A DNA stretch of 60,368 nucleotides, taken from the IMG/VR virus record IMGVR_UViG_3300028840_001367, positions 1 through 60,368 of that record, one strand, 5' to 3'. Each line of letters begins with the position of its first letter. The stretch's first letter is position 1. The notes beneath the pieces are model-generated. The model ran no database searches. It saw nothing but the letters and a program-made list of their open reading frames with translations, and was not told the DNA's origin. The position numbers and the translations under genes are program-made. This document shows, in pieces, positions 56,533-60,368 of this stretch. The stretch comes from a virus.

Positions 56533-56679
56533 TCAGTCAAGCTGTTCAGGGTCAACCACAATGAGACCAGTGAGCCTCTCAAAAGCACTCAAGAGCCAGT
56601 CACCAACCCTGGTCTCAAGCAAGAGCTTTGCCAACTTGGTCTTGCTGTGGTACTGCAACGTCATGACGTTCTCACTCAT
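56533..56679 (-). CDS. Small hypothetical protein (48 aa)
   Basis: ATG 56679 with GAGGAGTGAGTATC upstream, TGA at 56533-56535. The product starts MSENVMTLQYHSKTKLAKLLLET and ends LTGLIVVDPEQLD; one helix and one hydrophobic strand. Strong ribosome site and phage-like codon use support it. No family. Confidence 0.65.
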   Translation of the reverse strand: MSENVMTLQYHSKTKLAKLLLETRVGDWLLSAFERLTGLIVVDPEQLD

Positions 56680-56684
56680 GATAC

Positions 56685-57104
56685 TCACTCCTCAAGCATA
56701 GCAGTCTTGCTGCTTGCGCTTGGCAGACCCATTGGGCCAAACATAGTTGGGTCTGCTGGCTGTTCAACAGTCAATCTCTTGTATCTGCCATACGTCTGCA
56801 CCTTTACATCTGCCACTTTCTGAGCTATGCCAAAGATACTCTCAGCAGCAGCTTGTGCACCAGTCAGCACAAAGTCTGCTTGCTTGAGACCAAACCACAG
56901 ACCAAGTGCACCAGTTGCCAGCATACCCACAGGCAGCAGTATGCTCACCACGATTGCCCAAGTCTGCACAAAGGCTCTGCTCTGTTGTGCCAGCACCAGC
57001 CAGCACACCCACACGAAAGCAGCGAACAGAGCCACCAGCAGCACTGCAATGGTCACCATTGCAATTGCCTTGATCTTGTCAAAGGTCTTTGCACTCTCAC
57101 TCAT
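56685..57104 (-). CDS. Two-pass membrane protein
   Basis: Protein of ~139 residues, ATG 57104 after GAGAGGTACTTTG. Two strong hydrophobic segments (~13-36 AIAMVTIAVLLVALFAAFVWVCWLV; ~48-72 WAIVVSILLPVGMLATGALGLWFG), then an Ala-rich amphipathic helix and a polar tail. It may be a late membrane protein, for example superinfection exclusion or holin-like. Not assigned. Confidence 0.7.
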   Translation of the reverse strand: MSESAKTFDKIKAIAMVTIAVLLVALFAAFVWVCWLVLAQQSRAFVQTWAIVVSILLPVGMLATGALGLWFGLKQADFVLTGAQAAAESIFGIAQKVADVKVQTYGRYKRLTVEQPADPTMFGPMGLPSASSKTAMLEE

Positions 57105-57777
57105 CAAAGTACCTCTCAGTCATACGGTTGAGCAGCTTGGTTGGTGGCACAATCTTGCCATAGGGTGCAAACACCTCAGCAAAGCAACACTCACTCACGC
57201 CAGCATAGAACACGGTCACACCTTTCTTGGCAGCACCACGCTCAGCACCGTCTGGTGTGTAAAAAGCTGGTCTCTCTGTGAGGTGACAGCACCAAAGCTG
57301 CTCATACAACTCCTCATACCACTTGTACCCAAGCACTGACTTGACCACCAGTATGCCACCAGTCATGTCACCATACTCCCAAGCAGACAGAAACTTTGCA
57401 GCCCACAGATGAGGCTTGGCAGTCTTGTCAATCTCAGGGTCACCCCTTCTGTACAACTTGCTTGGTGGGTTGCAGAACACATGACCAACCCAAGGCAGAG
57501 CCAGACCATTCTGCTCTTTGGTATAGTACCTCTCTGCCTTGACAACTCGATTGGCAATCTCTGTTGAGCAAGGGTCAAGGTCAATGTACCCAAGTGCTCT
57601 GTCTGCCAGCTTGACCAACCAAGCTGGTGTGTACCAGCTATCATCCTCACACGTGAACGTTGTGACATGCACTTGCTGCTTTGTTTCTGACCTTGGGATA
57701 TACCAATCACAAGACAAGACTTGCACAACTGGTATGTCATGTGGGCAATTGGCAATGCAACTCTCACAGTCAATCAT
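57097..57777 (-). CDS. DNA adenine methyltransferase (phage Dam type)
   Basis: Protein of 226 residues. The family core is complete: DDSWYTPAWLVKLADRALGYIDLDPCSTEIANRVVKAERYYTKEQNGLALPWVGHVFCNPPSKLY (~45-110), where CNPPSKLY is the catalytic (D/N)PPY-type motif. Then GGILVVKSVLGYKWYEELYEQLWC. It matches phage N6-adenine methylases (PF05869 type). It probably protects phage DNA or blocks host enzymes. An N-terminal cysteine cluster (CESCIANCPHD) is extra. Confidence 0.88.
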   Translation of the reverse strand: MIDCESCIANCPHDIPVVQVLSCDWYIPRSETKQQVHVTTFTCEDDSWYTPAWLVKLADRALGYIDLDPCSTEIANRVVKAERYYTKEQNGLALPWVGHVFCNPPSKLYRRGDPEIDKTAKPHLWAAKFLSAWEYGDMTGGILVVKSVLGYKWYEELYEQLWCCHLTERPAFYTPDGAERGAAKKGVTVFYAGVSECCFAEVFAPYGKIVPPTKLLNRMTERYFDE

Positions 57778-57971
57778 ATGCTCACCTCACTGCTCTCTCT
57801 CACCAGTCTCAGCACCTCTCTGCCAAACTTGACCAGACGTGCACCACGTGTGCCACCAGGGACATTGCCAGCAAAGCGTGCTCTGTACTTGTCGCGACCC
57901 TCACCAGCCAGAGCAGACAGCACTGCATTGCTCACCTCTTGTGCAGTGTAAAAACGGTTGACGCTCAACAT
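57774..57971 (-). CDS. Small protein overlapping FtsK end (or its C terminus)
   Basis: A 65-residue frame starting at ATG 57971 (weak ribosome site), product MLSVNRFYTAQEVSNAVLSALAGEG then a basic part (YRARFAGNVPGGTRGARLVKFGREVLRLV). It overlaps the last 71 bases of the FtsK-like gene in another frame, a longer overlap than other junctions here. The FtsK frame over this stretch (VERQPFLHCTRGEQCSAVC) looks less natural. A frameshift near the GTTTTTA run, natural or an error, could make this the true C-terminal domain of FtsK. Confidence 0.55.
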   Translation of the reverse strand: MLSVNRFYTAQEVSNAVLSALAGEGRDKYRARFAGNVPGGTRGARLVKFGREVLRLVRESSEVSI

Positions 57972-59001
57972 ACAAGGCTTGCATGTCTGTGCCTGTCACC
58001 AGGGTGCCTTGCACCCTCTCACCTTGGCAATAGCAGTCACCAGCACCAGTGAGCTTGTCTGCTCTTGGGTGCTCTGACCCCACAACCACTTGGCTTGCAG
58101 CAAAGTCTGTCACTTGCAGAGCCAGTCTGCCTCTCAAGTTGCGCTTGGTCTGTGGGTCACCCATGACAGAGTTGACAGGGTGCTGAGTTGCCAGCACCAA
58201 GTGCACGCTTGCTGCTCTGCCAAGGCTTGCAATCTTGCGTATTGCCTCAGCAACAAACTTGTCAGAGGCAAACTCTTGGAACTCATCAAAGACCACCACC
58301 AGTCTCTTGGCAGTGCTCTCTGAGACGCTCTCTCTGCTGACAAGCTCATACCTCTCTTGCATTTTACTCAGCACATAGCTCAGAGCACCTCTGGCAGCGT
58401 CAACGTTGGTGGCACACTGACCAAGCACACAAGGCAGTGCCTCAAGCCTCTTGAGACTCTCACCCTCTTTGCCATCAATGAGTACCAAAATGCAATCGTC
58501 TGCCCTTACAAGCTGGTATATTAAATTATGCAATGCAACTGACTTGCCAGAGCCAGAGGTACCACCAACCAGCCAGTGAGGTGTTGAGTCATCGAGTGCA
58601 CCCACCACGGTTGCACCATACTCATTGAGACCCACAACCCAATGACCATTGCCCAATGGCTTTTGACACACACTTGTCAACTTGACAACCCTCTCTTGCA
58701 AGTCCAAGGGCCAACCAGCCTCAAGCCTCACATACCACTTGCTCAAGCTGACACTGAGCGTCTTGTCATCAAAGTCAAAAGGCAGCAATTGCCTCAGCAG
58801 AGCAGCATTGTCTTTGCTCAATGCCTTGAGCACCTCACCAGTCAAGCTGCCAGCACTCACCAAAGCAACTGCTGCTCTTGGGCCAGACACAACTTGCACG
58901 CTTGGCACAAAAGACTGCTTGCTCAGCAGACCCAACTTGCCAGCTTGCACAATGCGTCTGGTCAACTCACTCAGATACTTTTTCCTTGTCTCTTGGCTCA
59001 T
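57901..59001 (-). CDS. FtsK/SpoIIIE-like DNA translocase
   Basis: Protein of 366 residues, start ATG 59001. Motor domain: Walker A HWLVGGTSGSGKSVALHNLIYQL (~143-165), ILVLIDGKEGESLKRLEALP, Walker B KRLVVVFDEFQEF (~233-244), LGRAASVHLVLATQHPVNSVMGDPQTKRNLRGRLALQVTDFAASQVVVG (~260-307) and GAGDCYC. This is the FtsK/TraB-type pattern of ATPases that pump double-stranded DNA. The N-terminal ~130 residues have no membrane anchor. In a phage-plasmid it might help segregation, dimer resolution or DNA transfer. A partner recombinase (XerCD-like) is not visible. Confidence 0.85.
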   Translation of the reverse strand: MSQETRKKYLSELTRRIVQAGKLGLLSKQSFVPSVQVVSGPRAAVALVSAGSLTGEVLKALSKDNAALLRQLLPFDFDDKTLSVSLSKWYVRLEAGWPLDLQERVVKLTSVCQKPLGNGHWVVGLNEYGATVVGALDDSTPHWLVGGTSGSGKSVALHNLIYQLVRADDCILVLIDGKEGESLKRLEALPCVLGQCATNVDAARGALSYVLSKMQERYELVSRESVSESTAKRLVVVFDEFQEFASDKFVAEAIRKIASLGRAASVHLVLATQHPVNSVMGDPQTKRNLRGRLALQVTDFAASQVVVGSEHPRADKLTGAGDCYCQGERVQGTLVTGTDMQALYVERQPFLHCTRGEQCSAVCSGW

Positions 59002-59215
59002 TTTGGCACTCTCTGCTCTTGGCAGTCTGGTGCTTGCTTGCTCTCACCAATCTTGACACATCACTGTCAAGTTGTCTCTTTACTTTCCAAGTTCTATACA
59101 CCCTCTGCCACCACAAGTGCACGCTGCCAACCAAGTCAGCACCAGCCAACAGCACTGCTGCCACGCTCAGCACGACAATGAGCACCAGCAGTGCTTGCAT
59201 ACCAATCTCACTCAT
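58967..59215 (-). CDS. Small membrane protein
   Basis: Protein of 82 residues. One membrane segment (ALLVLIVVLSVAAVLLAGADLVG, ~8-30), then a basic helix (WWQRVYRTWKVKRQLDSDVSRLVRASKHQTAKSREC). It overlaps both neighbours, so it is coupled to the FtsK-like gene and could anchor it at the membrane; that is inference. Confidence 0.65.
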   Translation of the reverse strand: MSEIGMQALLVLIVVLSVAAVLLAGADLVGSVHLWWQRVYRTWKVKRQLDSDVSRLVRASKHQTAKSRECQNEPRDKEKVSE

Positions 59216-59526
59216 ATGTCACCTCTCAAGGTAAAAAGTGACTGCTCAAGTGCTCTTTGCACAGCTTTGGCAGCTTGCTCAATCTCAGCAGGGTCAACGT
59301 CACCAACCAGACTCTCTCTCACTTTGGCAACTTGCTCAAAGGTCACAGTGCAATTGGTGACGGTTGCATTGCGTTGCCAACCACACTCACGACACACATA
59401 CACAAACAAGTCACCCTCACTGTCAGCAAGCTCAACCAACTCAAGCTGCTTGCTGCCACACTCACTGCACTTGTTGTACACAATGTGACCAGTGCCAAGC
59501 TCAATTGAGTCTGAGTCACCAAGCAT
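59212..59526 (-). CDS. Zinc-ribbon hypothetical protein
   Basis: Protein of 104 residues. CSECGSKQLEL ... VCRECGWQRN (~20-50) is a clear zinc ribbon. The C-terminal half is helical and acidic (FEQVAKVRESLVGDVDPAEIEQAAKAVQRALEQS). The TFIIS/topoisomerase-like ribbon suggests nucleic-acid or protein binding. Coupled to the membrane protein downstream by overlap. Confidence 0.75.
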   Translation of the reverse strand: MLGDSDSIELGTGHIVYNKCSECGSKQLELVELADSEGDLFVYVCRECGWQRNATVTNCTVTFEQVAKVRESLVGDVDPAEIEQAAKAVQRALEQSLFTLRGDI

Positions 59527-59537
59527 ACTGTCTCACC

Positions 59538-59999
59538 TCAACCAATACCAGGGTTGGCGTCTCTTGCTGCCTCTGCCAACAACTCACCTTGGGTCTCATC
59601 CTCAGTTGCCTCTGGTGGGTTGTATACTAACTCTTGCAGAGCGTCAACCCACTCCTCAAGACTGCCAATCCTCTCAGTCAGCAACATACCACTTGAGCTT
59701 GAGTCTTGCAGAGCATATGGCATGTTGTCAAGACTCTCCTCACACTGCTCTCTCAGAGCCTCAAGCTCACCAATCAGACTCTCAAGCTCATCTGGCGTCA
59801 TCTCTGCTGGTATGCCATCCTCAATCTCATACAACTCTGCCAAGAAAGCTGACTGAGTCAACTGTGAGCGTCTTGGGTACGTCTTGCTCATCTGGCGTGC
59901 CCTATACCGAAATTTCCACCAAAAGTATGAGTCACCCTTTTCAATACCAAAAGCAGGGTATGCTTTGCGTGCTCTTGTCACTCTGTGTACTCTAGGCAC
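59538..59999 (-). CDS. Hypothetical protein (153 aa), GTG start
   Basis: I set the start at GTG 59999, with GAGAGGAGAGATCACA upstream; the frame to 60044 runs into the leader and element F. The N terminus is basic (VPRVHRVTRARKAYP) and the segment FWWKFRYRARQMSKTYPRRSQL is basic and aromatic. The rest is acidic and helical (ELESLIGELEALREQCEES). It may bind nucleic acid. No family. Confidence 0.7.
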   Translation of the reverse strand: MPRVHRVTRARKAYPAFGIEKGDSYFWWKFRYRARQMSKTYPRRSQLTQSAFLAELYEIEDGIPAEMTPDELESLIGELEALREQCEESLDNMPYALQDSSSSGMLLTERIGSLEEWVDALQELVYNPPEATEDETQGELLAEAARDANPGIG

Positions 60000-60040
60000 T
60001 GTGATCTCTCCTCTCTGTGTGCACAGTTGCACTTGTGAAA

Positions 60041-60071
60041 ACATCCAAACCAGATTGGGTGCTTTTCTGGC
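60041..60071 (-). repeat. Interspersed element, copy F
   Basis: ACATCCAAACCAGATTGGGT then GCTTTTCTGGC in the gap between the HNH gene and the gene at 59999. CCAGA/TCTGG arms conserved. Confidence 0.88.
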
Positions 60072-60091
60072 TCACATACAACCAGCGTGGC

Positions 60092-60319
60092 TCACCCTCT
60101 GTTGTGTGCTGCCTTATGGCAAGCTGGACAAAGCACCGTCAAGTCAACAATGTGCTCTCTGCCAACCCTCTCATATGACAAGTGGTGCACGTGCAGTACT
60201 TTCTTTGGCTTGCCACACTCTCTGCACTTTTTGCCATAGAATTGCAGCACGATCCGTCTCTTGGTCTGCCAAGCATCTGAGTCAATGTACCTCTTGTACT
60301 CTGCCTTGTCCATTCTCAC
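60092..60319 (-). CDS. HNH endonuclease
   Basis: Protein of 75 residues (GTG 60319, or ATG 60313 after GGGGTGAGA). CRECGKP (~32-38) and CPACHKAAH (~63-71) are the zinc cysteines; LHVHHLSYERVGREHIVDL contains the catalytic H-H and the N/D position. Small HNH proteins near terminase genes nick DNA during packaging in HK97-like phages, but this copy is over 5 kb from TerL and follows parR across the circle junction. The gene overlaps the parR-like stop. Confidence 0.9.
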   Translation of the reverse strand: MRMDKAEYKRYIDSDAWQTKRRIVLQFYGKKCRECGKPKKVLHVHHLSYERVGREHIVDLTVLCPACHKAAHNRG

Positions 60320-60368
60320 CCCAACACATCGAGTGCTCTCTGAGCTTTTCTCACAAGCTCTTGGTCTG
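60225..60368. repeat. Right copy of 144-bp terminal direct repeat
   Basis: Identical to 1-144. It contains the HNH start and the last 53 bases (60316-60368) of the parR-like gene, whose full copy is at 92-436. Confidence 0.97.

Noticed and set aside
59053-59070. TTGACAGTGATGTGTCAA resembling the ribosome-site hairpin
   Set aside because: It lies inside the coding part of 58967-59215, lacks GAGG, and no gene starts after it.
1-60368. tRNA genes
   Set aside because: No cloverleaf with a TTC-loop and CCA-type acceptor was seen on reading; a computed search could still find one.

Overview
This window reads as one complete tailed-phage genome. The first 144 bases (1-144) recur exactly as the last 144 (60225-60368), so the molecule is a circle, or a circularly permuted or terminally redundant genome, of about 60,224 bp. 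The late genes form a full siphovirus set: TerS/TerL, a DUF1073-type portal, a Mu F-like head protein, protease plus scaffold, capsid, connectors, tail tube, a frameshifted tail chaperone, tape measure and fibres. The host is probably a bacterium with strong AGGAG-type ribosome sites and sigma70-type promoters. The long Pro/Thr linkers of the exported proteins (TPTPNPTSTPTVTPT style) and their jelly-roll binding domain are common in Chloroflexota, so I lean that way, but only as an inference.

Layout. (1) 92-2303, minus strand: an actin-like ParM/StbA ATPase, three small genes and a ribbon-helix-helix ParR-like protein, with a repeat-rich promoter/centromere-like region at 2304-2520. I see no integrase, so this suggests a phage-plasmid lifestyle. 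(2) 2574-26089, plus strand: early/replication genes from at least seven promoters. They include a TopoVI-A/Spo11-like Toprim protein, a DinG-type Fe-S helicase, an ERCC4-type nuclease, a RecA/Sak4-like ATPase, a UvrD-like helicase with a topoisomerase zinc finger, a 920-residue coiled-coil protein, a SWIM protein and a SprT-like metalloprotease, plus many small cysteine-rich proteins. (3) 26119-26160: a terminator between the converging arms. (4) 26175-60319, minus strand: late genes, transcribed from right to left. An upstream block (60319 to 56533: HNH nuclease, FtsK-like translocase, Dam-like methylase, membrane proteins) ends at a terminator. A promoter at 56437-56466 then starts the packaging/head/tail operon. 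A second late promoter lies at 50377-50406.

Accessory genes sit inside the late operon: four glycosyltransferases (41792-45510) and a sulfotransferase-like gene (49385-49981), probably for surface modification. A membrane-anchored CheY-like receiver protein lies next to a holin-like protein at the end of the operon. Six copies of a 25-38 bp element lie only in intergenic gaps, and two inverted copies bracket the glycosyltransferase block. Other repeated control elements are a bipartite 23-25 bp motif at four promoters, a conserved promoter spacer, a TTGACA/TGTCAA hairpin holding ribosome sites, and a shared terminator stem. No DNA polymerase, primase, integrase, classical repressor or endolysin could be recognised.
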